The position numbers and the translations under genes were made by a program. DNA of 64,000 nucleotides, taken from contig CAPERS010000007.1 in NCBI GenBank assembly GCA_948607205.1, positions 1 to 64,000 of the forward strand, given 5' to 3'. Each line of letters opens with the position of its first letter. Position 1 is the stretch's first letter. Below the pieces are notes generated by a model that was given only the letters and a program-made list of their open reading frames with translations, ran no database searches and was not told where the DNA came from. This DNA is from an uncultured Eubacteriales bacterium (GTDB taxonomy: Bacteria > Bacillota > Clostridia > Christensenellales > UBA1242). Positions 25,773-35,323 of the stretch are shown here, in pieces.

Positions 25773-26200
25773 AATTCATTTCTCCAATTTAAAATTTTGT
25801 TTAAAAGAATGTCAATTCCCCTTTCAATCTCTCTTGCCGTTTGCCTATAGACTTCAAGGCTCTGCCCATAAGGGTCAGAGATTTCTCTGCCAATGAGCGA
25901 CGAAAAGGAGATAACTTTTCCGCCCTTCAAATTTTCCTTCTGCGAATCGGTCATTGTGACATAGAGTGTGCCATTTTCCAGTTTTTTCACTGCCACACTT
26001 TTGCGATTTGAAGAAAGTGCACCCATTTCTTTGAGAACGATTTTTGCATTTTCTGTAATGTTATCGCCCTGCGCTCTCAACCCTTTTGAAGAAAAAGTGA
26101 ATTGTTTTTCTTTTAATTGTTTTGCTTTTTTCTTGGCAATTCGCTCAGCCATGATTGACCGACAAGTGTTGCCAGTGCAAATGAAACAAATTTTAATCAT
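25769..26200 (-). CDS. Low-molecular-weight protein phosphatase, YwlE-like
   Basis: A 143-residue phosphatase. The P-loop CTGNTCRS (residues 7-14; CX5R) and SDPYGQSLEVYRQ, with the general-acid Asp, are complete. A Thr in the second P-loop position and the linkage to rpiB match YwlE, the protein-arginine phosphatase opposing the McsB kinase in B. subtilis. Tyrosine phosphatase activity remains possible. No mcsB is in the window. Confidence 0.88.
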   Translation of the reverse strand: MIKICFICTGNTCRSIMAERIAKKKAKQLKEKQFTFSSKGLRAQGDNITENAKIVLKEMGALSSNRKSVAVKKLENGTLYVTMTDSQKENLKGGKVISFSSLIGREISDPYGQSLEVYRQTAREIERGIDILLNKILNWRNEL

Positions 26201-26256
26201 CTGTCACTCCATGATTTAATATTAGCATAATATTAAAAAAAAACAAAGTAAAAACT

Positions 26257-26610
26257 TTATTTTTTAGATTTTTTACCTTGTTTTGCTTCATTTATATTCT
26301 TAATTTGATTTTTTTGCCATAATTTATCAAGATTATATTTTTCTCGCGCAATTGGAATAAAACTGTGAACAACAATTTCGTTCAGGTCAAAAATAATCCA
26401 TTCTCCTTTATTGAAGCCTTCTGGCTGACAATCAATTCCTGCAAATTCAACAAAATCACTTGCAAGTTTTTTGTTTTCAAGAAAATTTGGGCTTGTTATA
26501 ATTATCATTATCTTTGCCAATCGTTTTTCCTTAGATAAATCATAGACACGCACATCTTTGCATTTTTGTCCTTCAAAGAACTCGAGAATTGAATTTATTT
26601 TCTCTTCCAT
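26257..26610 (-). CDS. rsfS: Ribosomal silencing factor RsfS
   Basis: A 117-residue Iojap/YbeB protein that binds L14 and blocks subunit joining when nutrients are low. Family blocks: KCKDVRVYDL, EGFNKGEWIIFDLNEIVVHSFIPIAREKYNLDKLW. A lysine-rich tail is added. Its usual partners (nadD, yqeK) are not next to it. A promoter precedes it. Confidence 0.93.
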   Translation of the reverse strand: MEEKINSILEFFEGQKCKDVRVYDLSKEKRLAKIMIIITSPNFLENKKLASDFVEFAGIDCQPEGFNKGEWIIFDLNEIVVHSFIPIAREKYNLDKLWQKNQIKNINEAKQGKKSKK

Positions 26611-26630
26611 TTTGCCTCACTTTATATTAT

Positions 26631-26659
26631 ATATTAAAATATAACAAAATAAATGTCAA
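26631..26659 (-). promoter_or_regulatory. rsfS promoter
   Basis: Minus strand TTGACA (26659-26654), 17-base spacer, TAATAT (26636-26631). Confidence 0.65.
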
Positions 26660-26762
26660 GCGATATTGTTGTCAAAGAAAAAATAATTATTTTCAAAAAA
26701 AGAAAAATTGATTTTAAAATTAACATAAGTTTATTTTTCAAAAATCTGGCAACAATTGTGAT

Positions 26763-27569
26763 ATGAAAAAATTCTTATTTGTTTTCCAAGTTGTCATAAA
26801 ATTTTTGCTGATTTTTCTTGCTGTTTTTATTTGGGCAAGATATCTTATAAAAGAACTTTGGCTGTCAATTTTGGTCGCTCTTGCCATAACCTTTGTCATT
26901 GATTTTGCAACAAGGCTCATCTTCAAAAAAATCAATAAACATAAGGAAATGAAAATACAAGAAAAAGAGGAAGCCGAAGACATTTTTCTGTCAATTGCGA
27001 CACAAGAAAAACCACTTGATTTTTTTCTGAAGTTGACAAAGACCAGACATGAAAATGCAGTTAAGAAAAAAAGTTATATTCTCATCGACCATGGCGAAGA
27101 TGGAAAGGTCATTTTGTATCCATTTCTTTCTTTCGCGCCAATAAATGCCAACGACATTGCTCAGATTGTTAACGCAATTCAAAAAGAGAAATGCCAAAAA
27201 CTTGTTATTGTTTGTGGGGAAATTGACAAAACTGCACCCTCTTTTGCCAAGAATTTTGATTTGAAAATAACACTGCTTGACAAGTTTTCCACTTACATGA
27301 ATTTATATAAAGAATATCAAATGTTTCCTGAAAAAACACTGAAATACAAAAAAGAAAAATCGCTTGCCTTAAAGGAACTTATTGCCTTTTCTTTCAACAG
27401 AGCGCGCACGAAAGGATATCTTTTTTCAGCGCTCATTCTCCTATTTTCAAGTCTTATAATCAGGCCGAGCATATACTACTGCGTTGTCGCATCACTGCTT
27501 GTTGTGTTTGCAGTTATATCATACTCCAATCCGCGATACAACATAAAAACTTCAAGTGAAATTCTTTAA
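26763..27569 (+). CDS. Membrane protein with possible restriction-endonuclease-like core
   Basis: A 268-residue protein: two N-terminal helices (about 5-25 and 30-55), a cytosolic domain (about 60-205) and two C-terminal helices (about 217-235 and 238-258). The run KLVIVCGEIDKTAPSFAKNFDLKITLLDKFSTYMNL resembles the end of Mrr-like nuclease folds, but catalytic residues are not convincing. It is a plus-strand singleton without a visible ribosome binding site. Function unknown. Confidence 0.6.
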   Translation: MKKFLFVFQVVIKFLLIFLAVFIWARYLIKELWLSILVALAITFVIDFATRLIFKKINKHKEMKIQEKEEAEDIFLSIATQEKPLDFFLKLTKTRHENAVKKKSYILIDHGEDGKVILYPFLSFAPINANDIAQIVNAIQKEKCQKLVIVCGEIDKTAPSFAKNFDLKITLLDKFSTYMNLYKEYQMFPEKTLKYKKEKSLALKELIAFSFNRARTKGYLFSALILLFSSLIIRPSIYYCVVASLLVVFAVISYSNPRYNIKTSSEIL

Positions 27570-27591
27570 AGATATTTCCTATTGTTCACAC

Positions 27592-27630
27592 AACAAAAAA
27601 CAGCCTATTTTCAAGACTGTTTTTTTTGTT
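27592..27630. terminator. Bidirectional terminator
   Basis: AAAAAACAG (27595-27603) pairs with CTGTTTTTT (27617-27625), extended by ACAA/TTGT. It lies between convergent genes. Confidence 0.7.
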
Positions 27631-27698
27631 ATTTTTAAGAGTTTTGTTGTTGAAAAATTATTCTTCTTTAAAATATTTTTTTCTAATATTTTTTTAAA

Positions 27699-30257
27699 TT
27701 AAACAATCAACATATCGAAGTTTTTATTAATAAGAATTTGCAAAACATTCACCCTTTCTGAATGGATTCCTTCTCCAATAACTCCAGCAGGCGCTGGCAA
27801 ATTGTCAATCTTATCAAAAGCGAAATAGTCTTTGAAAAGTTCTTCTTGATTTGTGTCTTCTTTAACGTAGATATACTTGATATCTTTGCCTATACGATTT
27901 CCTTTTTCATCAAGGAGAACAACATTTGCATAAGTTCCTTCAACAGTGCTTACATCTATTTCACCGCTATAAACAACGCCAACATTGATATCAATTTTGT
28001 TTGCGACCTGAATTTCAGCGATTATGACATTTTTTGTGAGTTTGGTGTTCTCGCTGACAGAGCCAACAAGACCTGCAACTTTGTTTTTTGAAGTTGTTTT
28101 AATTTTGCCTTTAACAACACTGCCTGTGATTTCACTTTCGCCAGTGATTTCTCCAGCAAAACCACCCAAATTTTCTTGACCAAAAATCTTCACACTTGCA
28201 AAAGATTTATCAATTGTGAAATTGTTTGCACTACCAATCAATCCACCAATTTTGTTTCCATAAGAAGAGATTTCAGCATCACTTTCGCTTGACAAAACAG
28301 TTCCTGAACTTGCTTTTCCGATAAGTCCGCCAAGGCACTCACCTGAAACAGACAACAATTGAATTTTTGATTTTGATTTCTCAATTTCGCCTGCAATTTG
28401 ATTGCCTATAAATCCGCCAGCAATATTGTTTGCCACAATTTTGCCGTCAACTTTGCAATTAACAATTTTTCCGCCATTATTATATCCGCTTATTCCGCCA
28501 ACATTTTCTTGACCGATTATATTGACATTCTTCAGAGCCAAATTTTCAATTCTGGCACTAACATTTTCAAACTTGCCAATTTTAGCAAAAAGTCCAACAT
28601 TTGAATATTTCGCAAAAACATTCAAATTTGTTATCTCATTGTTTCTGCCGTTTAAGTAGCCAGCAAAGGCATTTTCTTGCGCTATTGGTGACCATTCGTG
28701 AGCAGACAAATCGATATTTCCAGTCAAAACAAAATATTTGCCAGCAAAGTTTTCGTTATTAACATTTGATATACCTGCAAGATATGCAAGGTTTTGTGCT
28801 GAAGCAATTTGATATGGATTTTTTTCACTTCCGTCACCGCTGAATTTCACAGCATAATATTGCCAGTTGTTTGGCACATTGTTGTTTGGAATTGGAAAAT
28901 ATGCCTCTGAAATTTTGAAATGTGCCCATGCGTTGCTCATTGACCAATTGGCATCTTCATTCAAAAATGTCTGACCAAGAACTTCTGACCTCAAGTTCAA
29001 TTTTCTTATTGCTCCAGTTGTTACAAGGCTTGATGCGTTAATGTCCGCATTGCCAAAATAGCAATTTTTGATGAGAGCATTTCCAGTTGTGCCTTCTGAA
29101 CTTGAGATAGACAAAATCCCAAAAGAACTTTTGTCTGAAGCTTGCGAGCCTTGAACTTCACCAAAATTTAACACGTCAACAAGTTTGATTGAAGTTTCAG
29201 TTGTGTAGCGAACACCTGCAATTCCATTTGCCCTATTGCCGACGATTTTTCCGCCGTTATAACTTTGATTGATTGTCAAGTTATCCTCACAAACTCCAAC
29301 CAAACCGCTTGAAACTGCAATTGAGTTTATGTTGCCAAGATTGAAGCAATCAACAATCAAAGTTGTTCCTGAAATTCTGTTTAATTTGTCAATTTGACCA
29401 ATAAGTCCGCCAACATTAGAGTATGACTCCAAATTTCCAAAATTATATGAAGACCTGACTTGATTGTCGCCTCTTGCAGCACCAATTAATCCGCCGACAG
29501 CATTGAAATCAAATTTTCCTGAACTATTTTTGATATTGCCATAATTTGAGCAATTTATAACTGAACAAGATGAAATATCGCCGACAACACCACCCATTGC
29601 TATATCTTCTGGTGCTTTTTTGCTGATATTTATGTAACTGTGAACATTTTTAAGTGTTCCCATCTCCATTTTGCCGACAACACCGCCACTTGCAATAACA
29701 GTCATGTCATTTTTTATCTCTCCTGTCATGATTGATAAGTTTTCAATATTTGCACCAGTTGAAGTATAGCCTATCAGACCTGTATATTCGTGCGAACTTG
29801 ATTGTTGACCGACAAACATCCCATAGATTTTATGACCATTTCCGTTCAAACTGCCCATAAAAATTGATTGATTGTTTATATTTTTCGCAGAAATTGGCAC
29901 CCAATAATGTGCAGACAAATCAATGTCGTTCATAATTTCAATATAAGTGCTGCTTGAAATATAATTTCCTGCATTTGTTATGTATGAAAAATATGCGAGT
30001 CCTTCTGCCGTGTAAACTTTGTAAGGGTCTGAATAAATTCCACGACCTGAAATATTTTTTCCGTCAATCTTTGTTGCAAAGTTTCCGTCTGATATCCAAG
30101 TGTCGTTATTTATTGGTGCTTTAACAAGCAACTCAGTTCCATCTTTTTCACCTTCATTGTTATCACCTTTTGGCAATGAGAAAACAATTGCGCAAACAAC
30201 GCCTGCAATAATTGCCAAAGAGCCCAAGATTATCAACAAAACTTTTAACTTTTTCAC
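27699..30257 (-). CDS. Large secreted or anchored GLUG-repeat protein
   Basis: An 852-residue protein with an N-terminal signal anchor (about residues 5-28 after KKLK) and a long beta-rich exterior. Two related modules begin with AEGLAYFSYITNAGNY and SAQNLAYLAGISNVNN, each with NDIDLSAH or GNIDLSAH, a WxPI step and LNGNGHKI/LNGRNNEI. Many GLUG-type repeats (GGLIG, GGVVG, NCSNYGNI) follow. GTG 30257 is preferred because GGAGG lies four bases before it; a TTG at 30278 has no site. No LPXTG or S-layer motif is seen at the C-terminus. It is probably a cell-surface adhesin or scaffold. Confidence 0.82.
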   Translation of the reverse strand: MKKLKVLLIILGSLAIIAGVVCAIVFSLPKGDNNEGEKDGTELLVKAPINNDTWISDGNFATKIDGKNISGRGIYSDPYKVYTAEGLAYFSYITNAGNYISSSTYIEIMNDIDLSAHYWVPISAKNINNQSIFMGSLNGNGHKIYGMFVGQQSSSHEYTGLIGYTSTGANIENLSIMTGEIKNDMTVIASGGVVGKMEMGTLKNVHSYINISKKAPEDIAMGGVVGDISSCSVINCSNYGNIKNSSGKFDFNAVGGLIGAARGDNQVRSSYNFGNLESYSNVGGLIGQIDKLNRISGTTLIVDCFNLGNINSIAVSSGLVGVCEDNLTINQSYNGGKIVGNRANGIAGVRYTTETSIKLVDVLNFGEVQGSQASDKSSFGILSISSSEGTTGNALIKNCYFGNADINASSLVTTGAIRKLNLRSEVLGQTFLNEDANWSMSNAWAHFKISEAYFPIPNNNVPNNWQYYAVKFSGDGSEKNPYQIASAQNLAYLAGISNVNNENFAGKYFVLTGNIDLSAHEWSPIAQENAFAGYLNGRNNEITNLNVFAKYSNVGLFAKIGKFENVSARIENLALKNVNIIGQENVGGISGYNNGGKIVNCKVDGKIVANNIAGGFIGNQIAGEIEKSKSKIQLLSVSGECLGGLIGKASSGTVLSSESDAEISSYGNKIGGLIGSANNFTIDKSFASVKIFGQENLGGFAGEITGESEITGSVVKGKIKTTSKNKVAGLVGSVSENTKLTKNVIIAEIQVANKIDINVGVVYSGEIDVSTVEGTYANVVLLDEKGNRIGKDIKYIYVKEDTNQEELFKDYFAFDKIDNLPAPAGVIGEGIHSERVNVLQILINKNFDMLIV

Positions 30258-30385
30258 AACCCCTCCAATTTTTATCAAAAATCAACATTGACTTTTTAAA
30301 CAAAATGTAAAATTTTCAAACTCATTTGAGAGAAAATCACCTTCAAATAAAAGTATAAAATATTCCTGACAAAAAGTCAAGAATT

Positions 30386-30682
30386 TTAAGGCAGTTCAAT
30401 ATGTTTAAAATCTTTTTTTGTTGATTTTTTATAAAGAATAACCATTGAGCCAATCACCTGCACGGCATCAGCATCAAGTTCCTTGCAAATCATCTCACAA
30501 ATCTCCTTTGCTGAGGTTGAAGAATTTTTTAAAACTTTGATTTTGATAAGTTCGCGCGCATCCAAAAGTTCACGAATGGCAATATATGAATTTTCGCCAA
30601 GTCCATCCTTTCCAACTTGCATAACTGGGTCAAGCGCATTGCCAAGTCCTCTCAAAAAAGCCCTTTGTTTTGTTGTTATCAT
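30386..30682 (-). CDS. yhbY: YhbY/CRS1 RNA-binding protein
   Basis: A 98-residue CRM-domain protein associated with ribosome assembly. TTKQRAFLRGLGNALDPVMQVGKDGL is the family start (shown here in part: RAFLRGLGNALDPVMQVGK), and the GxxG-type end GSMVILYK is present. It follows obg by 91 bases, a frequent pairing. Confidence 0.93.
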   Translation of the reverse strand: MITTKQRAFLRGLGNALDPVMQVGKDGLGENSYIAIRELLDARELIKIKVLKNSSTSAKEICEMICKELDADAVQVIGSMVILYKKSTKKDFKHIELP

Positions 30683-30773
30683 CTATTTAAATCCTTTTAA
30701 ATTTTTATTTTTTCATTATTGATTTTTTATTTTCAAAAACTATTTTTATAAGTTTTCGATTTTATCAAATTTA

Positions 30774-32042
30774 TCAATCCATATACTCAAAAACAATATC
30801 TTTGATTTTGACACTGTCGCCACTTTTAAGACCGCGCTGTTTAAGCATATCAATTATGCCCATATCTTGAAGACGGGTTTGAAAATATGCAAATGAAAGA
30901 GTGTCTGAAAGGATAACTCCACGAATGAAATTGTCAATTCTTCCACCGCTGACAACAAATGTTCCGTCGTCTTCACGAGTTATTTCCACTGAGTCGTTAT
31001 CGCGCTTATCGAAGTTATGTTCTTCAACTTCAAGAGGTGGCTTGATTTCTATTTTTGAGAGTTTTTCAAGTGTCAAATTTTTGAGTTCTTCCACGCCTTT
31101 AAATGTTGCGCCAGAAAGTTCAAGTGCGTCAATTCCAGTTTTCTTTTTGAAAGCGTTTTTGCGTTCTTTCAAAGTTTCCTCATCGATGAGGTCGACCTTT
31201 GAAAAAGCCACAATTTGAGGTGTTTTTGCAAGGCTAGCGCTATATTTTTCAAGTTCCGAATTGATTTTATAATAGTCATCAATAAAATTTCTTCCCTCAC
31301 TCTCAGAAACATCAATAAGGTGAATTATAAGCCTGACACGCTCGACGTGTTTGAGGAAATAGTGACCAAGACCTTGACCTTCGCTTGCGCCTTCAATAAG
31401 CCCCGGAATGTCAGCAACCACAAAAGTTTGACCCTTTGTTTCGCAGACGCCAAGATTTGGATAGAGGGTTGTGAAAGGATAGTTGGCTATCTTTGGATTG
31501 GCATTTGAAATGCATGAAAGAAGTGTTGATTTGCCAACATTTGGAAAACCCACAAGCCCAACATCTGCAATTGTTTTAAGTTCCAAAATAACCTCTCGCA
31601 TCTTGGTTATTTCGCCAGTTTGAGAATAAGTTGGAGCTTGTTTAATTGATGATTTATAGTATGCGTTTCCATGTCCGCCAAGTCCGCCCTTTAAAGCAAG
31701 AAAAGTCATTCCGTCTTTGTGAAGGTCGGCAATAATTTTGCCAGTTTCAGCATCAATCAAAACCGTTCCGCAAGGCACTTCGATTATCATATCATTGCCT
31801 GTTGCGCCAGTTTTAAGTTTTTTTGAGCCATTCTCGCCATCGCCAGCAACAAATTTCTTTTTGAAACGAAAGTTATATAGAGTGTTCAGCATACGAGTGG
31901 CTTTAAAAATGACATTTCCGCCATTGCCACCTTCTCCGCCGTCTGGTCCACCTTTCATTGTTTGAGCGTTACGCAAAAAAGAGGCAGAACCATTTCCGCC
32001 ATTGCCAGCCTTGACCATAATTTTAACTCTATCTAAAAACAT
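30774..32042 (-). CDS. obg: GTPase Obg/CgtA
   Basis: A 422-residue GTPase for large-subunit assembly and, in Bacillus, for stress signalling and sporulation start. The Gly-rich Obg fold is at 1-158, the G domain has GFPNVGKSTLL (P-loop) and VADIPGLIEGASEG (switch II), and the C-terminal OCT domain (about 345-422) is intact. The AGGAG site lies close to the ATG. It sits between nth and yhbY. Confidence 0.97.
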   Translation of the reverse strand: MFLDRVKIMVKAGNGGNGSASFLRNAQTMKGGPDGGEGGNGGNVIFKATRMLNTLYNFRFKKKFVAGDGENGSKKLKTGATGNDMIIEVPCGTVLIDAETGKIIADLHKDGMTFLALKGGLGGHGNAYYKSSIKQAPTYSQTGEITKMREVILELKTIADVGLVGFPNVGKSTLLSCISNANPKIANYPFTTLYPNLGVCETKGQTFVVADIPGLIEGASEGQGLGHYFLKHVERVRLIIHLIDVSESEGRNFIDDYYKINSELEKYSASLAKTPQIVAFSKVDLIDEETLKERKNAFKKKTGIDALELSGATFKGVEELKNLTLEKLSKIEIKPPLEVEEHNFDKRDNDSVEITREDDGTFVVSGGRIDNFIRGVILSDTLSFAYFQTRLQDMGIIDMLKQRGLKSGDSVKIKDIVFEYMD

Positions 32043-32123
32043 AGGTTCTCCTCATTTTTATAGAATTTATATTGCGTTTATTCTGATTTCTATTTTGTGT
32101 TAATCAGATTTCTATTTCTGTTA

Positions 32124-32170
32124 TTTTGCATACTAGCACAAGTTATTGTGTTATGTCTGACATAATAGGC
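32124..32170. repeat. Short dispersed double-hairpin repeat, copy 2
   Basis: TTGCATAC, then CACAA-GTTA-TTGTG, then TATGTC-T-GACATA. It lies between nth and obg. It is related to the elements at 9509-9556 and 53071-53116. Confidence 0.45.
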
Positions 32171-32180
32171 ACAAAATGTG

Positions 32181-32789
32181 CTATTTCTTACAGATTTCTG
32201 AAAATAGGCAATTTGCACATTCTGGTTTTTGCGATTTGCAGATATATCTTCCGAAATGCACAAGTTGAAGATGAAGTTTCCCCCAAGTTTCCTTTGGGAA
32301 GATTTTCATAAGTTCTTCTTCACATTTGTTAGGGTCGGAAGTTTGCGCAAAACCAAGTCTGTTTGAAACTCTCAAAACATGCGTATCAACAGCAATCGCA
32401 TCACCCTTGAAGGCTTCAGAGATGACGACATTTGCAGTTTTTCTTCCAACGCCAGCAAGCGTTTGAAGTTTGTCAATGTCATTTGGCACAACACTGCCAA
32501 ACTTATCGACCAAATCCTTGGTCATTGCCAAAATATTTTTGGCTTTATTGTGATAAAATCCGCATGAACGAATTTTCTCTTCAAGTTCCTCTTGAGAAAG
32601 AGTCAACATTTTCTCAGGCGTGCCATAATTTTTGAACAGTTCCCCCGTGACCATGCAGACGCGCTTATCAGTGCATTGCGCTGACAAAATCACAGCAACA
32701 AGCAGTTGATATGGCGTTTGATAGTCAAGTTCGCACTTTGGGTCTGGAAAAAGCTTTTCAAGATTTTCCAAAACTTCATTTGCTTTCAT
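32181..32789 (-). CDS. nth: Endonuclease III
   Basis: A 202-residue DNA glycosylase/AP lyase for oxidised pyrimidines. The helix-hairpin-helix LAGVGRKTANVV, with catalytic Lys just before in the family pattern, then VDTHVLRVSNRLG with the catalytic Asp, and a C-terminal 4Fe-4S cluster set C-x6-C-x2-C-x5-C (CKSQKPECANCLFSEIC). It starts 22 bases after lysS. Confidence 0.96.
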   Translation of the reverse strand: MKANEVLENLEKLFPDPKCELDYQTPYQLLVAVILSAQCTDKRVCMVTGELFKNYGTPEKMLTLSQEELEEKIRSCGFYHNKAKNILAMTKDLVDKFGSVVPNDIDKLQTLAGVGRKTANVVISEAFKGDAIAVDTHVLRVSNRLGFAQTSDPNKCEEELMKIFPKETWGKLHLQLVHFGRYICKSQKPECANCLFSEICKK

Positions 32790-32811
32790 TCTTATTCTCC
32801 CCTATTTTTCA

Positions 32812-34275
32812 CTATTTCATAAGTGGGAACAAAACTGCGTCACGAATGTTTGGAAGGTCAAAGATAAATTGAACAAATCTATCAATACCAAAGCCTAAGC
32901 CAGAGATTGGTGGCATGCCGTGTTCCATTGCAAGAAGGAAATCTTCATCCACGTCCATAGTTTCTTCGTCACCAGCAAGTTTTTCAGCGAGTTGTTTTTC
33001 AAGGTTTTCTCTTTGAATGATTGGGTCAACAAGTTCTGAATATGCTTTAACAAGTTCTGCGCCACCGGCAACAACTTGGAAAACATCAATAATCCTACTG
33101 TCATCATCATTTCTACGTGCAAGCGGAATGAGAACTTCTGGATAATTAAAGATAATTGTAGGATTTACAATACCTGCCCTAATCTTTCTCTTATAAATAT
33201 AGTCAACGAGCGTTCTTATTGTTTTGCACTCTTCGAGTTCAGTATAGCCAAAAAGTCCGCTTTCAACAACTTTTTTCTTGAAAGCATCAACGTCAGTTTC
33301 GCCAAGGAAGTCAAAACCAAGGATTTCACGCATTTTTTCAACATAATTTATCTTTGCCCACTCACCGTCGAACTCAATTTCTTGACCTTGATAGGTCACT
33401 TTGGTTGTTCCAAGCACATTTTTGAGGAGGTCAACGCAAAGAGTTTTAAAGAATTTCATGTTATCTTCAAAATCCCAGTATGACGCATACCACTCAATTT
33501 GAGTGAACTCTTGAAGGTGTGAAGGGTCCATTCCTTCATTACGGAAATCTTTACCAAGTTCGTAAACACGGTCAAAACCACCTGCAATACATTGTTTAAG
33601 CCAAGTTTCAGTTGCAATTCTGAGATTGCAGTCGAGGTCGAGCGCATTATGATGAGTGTAGAATGGCTTTGCTGACGCGCCAGAAACGCTTGTTTGAATG
33701 ATTGGTGTTTCAACGTCGAGGAAGCCGTGGTCTTCGAGATAACGTCTGATGAAAGACACAATCTTGCTTCTTGTCAAGAAGACCTTTCTCGCGTCTTCAT
33801 TGACAACGAGGTCAAGATAGCGTTGACGATATTTTGTTTCGGTGTCAGTCAGGCCATGGAATTTTTCTGGAAGAGGTCTAAGTGTCTTTGACAAAAGTGT
33901 GACCTTTTCTGCCTTTACAGTCACTTCGCCTGTTTGAGTGAGATAAACCTCACCTTCAATGCCGACAAAGTCAGCGATATCAATCATCTTTTTATAGAAA
34001 TCATACGCCTCTTCGTCAAGTTCATTTCTGCCAACCGAAACTTGAATTTTTGCGTTGATATCTCTGATTTGAATAAAACCGAACTTACCCATAACGCGTT
34101 TGAAAACAACACGTCCTGCAACTTTAACGCGTTTACCAACCATTTCGCGAGCCTCAGCAATTGTTGCCGTTCTTTCAAACTTTGCTTTATAAGGGATTTC
34201 GCCCATTTCTCTGAGAGTGTTAATTTTTGCACGTCTAACATCAACTTCGCTAGCCAAATTTTGTATTTCTGCCAT
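32812..34275 (-). CDS. lysS: Lysyl-tRNA synthetase, class II
   Basis: A 487-residue class IIb synthetase. An OB-fold anticodon domain (about 45-150; GRVVFKRVMGKFGFIQIRD), motif 2 (GKDFRNEGMDPSHLQEFTQ) and motif 3 (GLGFGIDRFVQFI) are all present. Start is at ATG 34275 with AAGGAG upstream. No T-box precedes it. It leads a lysS-nth-obg-yhbY run. Confidence 0.97.
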   Translation of the reverse strand: MAEIQNLASEVDVRRAKINTLREMGEIPYKAKFERTATIAEAREMVGKRVKVAGRVVFKRVMGKFGFIQIRDINAKIQVSVGRNELDEEAYDFYKKMIDIADFVGIEGEVYLTQTGEVTVKAEKVTLLSKTLRPLPEKFHGLTDTETKYRQRYLDLVVNEDARKVFLTRSKIVSFIRRYLEDHGFLDVETPIIQTSVSGASAKPFYTHHNALDLDCNLRIATETWLKQCIAGGFDRVYELGKDFRNEGMDPSHLQEFTQIEWYASYWDFEDNMKFFKTLCVDLLKNVLGTTKVTYQGQEIEFDGEWAKINYVEKMREILGFDFLGETDVDAFKKKVVESGLFGYTELEECKTIRTLVDYIYKRKIRAGIVNPTIIFNYPEVLIPLARRNDDDSRIIDVFQVVAGGAELVKAYSELVDPIIQRENLEKQLAEKLAGDEETMDVDEDFLLAMEHGMPPISGLGFGIDRFVQFIFDLPNIRDAVLFPLMK

Positions 34276-34325
34276 TTATTTCTCCTTTTTGAAATAACTT
34301 ATCACAAAAGAGAAAATTTGTCAAA

Positions 34326-34865
34326 TTATTTATATCGTTTTTCGTAATGACGCAGATTTTTTAGCACTTTATTAAGATATTTTTCTGTTTCAGGAAAAGG
34401 TATTTTATCAAGTTTGATTTTATCTTGAGAATACTCCTTGTTTGCAAGCCAAGATTTAACATTATTTTGGCCTGCATTATATGCGCATATAACCAAATCT
34501 CTGTCGTTAAACATATCAAAAAGATAGGATAGATAATAACTGCCATATCTGATATTGCACTGTGGTTCTGACAATTTTTCAATTTCAAAATCTTCATTCA
34601 GTTTTTCAGCAATCCATTCAGCAGTCGAAGGCAGGATTTGCATAATTCCAACCGCGCCTTTTTGCGAAAGCGCGTTTGTGCGATATCCGCTTTCAGCGTT
34701 TGCAATTGAGGCTATCAGCGCACTATCAACAGAAAATTCATTTCCGCTTTCAATGATTATTTCTTTATATTTGATTGGATAAAAATAGCCATTGAAGCAA
34801 TTGATAGTAAAAGCCAGCAAAATAGCCACTATTGCAAGTGATAAGATTGAAAAAAAATACTTCAT
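34326..34865 (-). CDS. Lytic transglycosylase (SLT domain)
   Basis: A 179-residue muramidase-like enzyme, anchored or secreted by an N-terminal hydrophobic helix (about 4-24). SLT motifs are present: catalytic Glu in IANAESGYRTNA, KGAVGIMQILPSTAEW, and ICAYNAGQNNV. It resembles small Gram-positive SLT proteins often linked to coaE. It has no ribosome binding site; TACAAT lies six bases before the ATG, so it appears leaderless. Confidence 0.92.
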   Translation of the reverse strand: MKYFFSILSLAIVAILLAFTINCFNGYFYPIKYKEIIIESGNEFSVDSALIASIANAESGYRTNALSQKGAVGIMQILPSTAEWIAEKLNEDFEIEKLSEPQCNIRYGSYYLSYLFDMFNDRDLVICAYNAGQNNVKSWLANKEYSQDKIKLDKIPFPETEKYLNKVLKNLRHYEKRYK

Positions 34866-34871
34866 AACATA

Positions 34872-34877
34872 ATTGTA
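34872..34877 (-). promoter_or_regulatory. -10 box of the lytic transglycosylase gene
   Basis: TACAAT on the minus strand, six bases before ATG 34865. No good -35 box is seen at 17 bases, so confidence is moderate. Confidence 0.4.
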
Positions 34878-34992
34878 TGGAGTATTTTCAAAAAGATACT
34901 TTGTTTTTTGTAAGTCGAAAATTTTTTAATTTTTTGACCTAACTTTTTTAAGTTTATTTAATTGTCAAGCCATATTTTCTCAACAGTCAACT

Positions 34993-35250
34993 TTAAAGTC
35001 TTTCACATGAGATTCTAAGACCCATGCTTGTTATCTTATATATGCCAGCAAAGCTTGGGTATTTACGCAGGGCGAGCATACTTTTTACTATTGAAAGATT
35101 TGCAAGGTTGAACTTTACTGAAATTCCACATGCCTGACCTGCCTCTTTTGGCGTATTGACAATGGCAGTGGAAATTCCGTTATTTCTCAAAAAATTGGAA
35201 AATAATAGAGTTTCATTTCTTGAACGGAACACGCATATTCCATATTGCAT
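34993..35250 (-). CDS. DUF3343 protein (putative Se/S carrier-like)
   Basis: An 85-residue protein starting at ATG 35250, with GGAGG five bases upstream; longer starts would overlap this site. The family pattern is clear: a beta-alpha start (YGICVFRSRNETLLFSNFL), then GISTAIVNTPKEAGQACGIS with the conserved Cys-Gly. DUF3343 proteins are often encoded beside cysteine desulfurases and selenium genes, and here the divergent neighbour is such a desulfurase. No selD or selenocysteine gene is visible in the window. Confidence 0.8.
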   Translation of the reverse strand: MQYGICVFRSRNETLLFSNFLRNNGISTAIVNTPKEAGQACGISVKFNLANLSIVKSMLALRKYPSFAGIYKITSMGLRISCERL

Positions 35251-35323
35251 ACTCTCCTCCATTGATGCACACATTGCCCTCTTTAACACTATATTTAATA
35301 GTAAAAAGGAAAGTGTTAAAACA

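Noticed and set aside
35156..35323. Upstream extension of the cysteine desulfurase frame
   Set aside because: It overlaps the divergent DUF3343 gene and its ribosome binding site; the conserved family start IYLDNSAS begins right at 35324.
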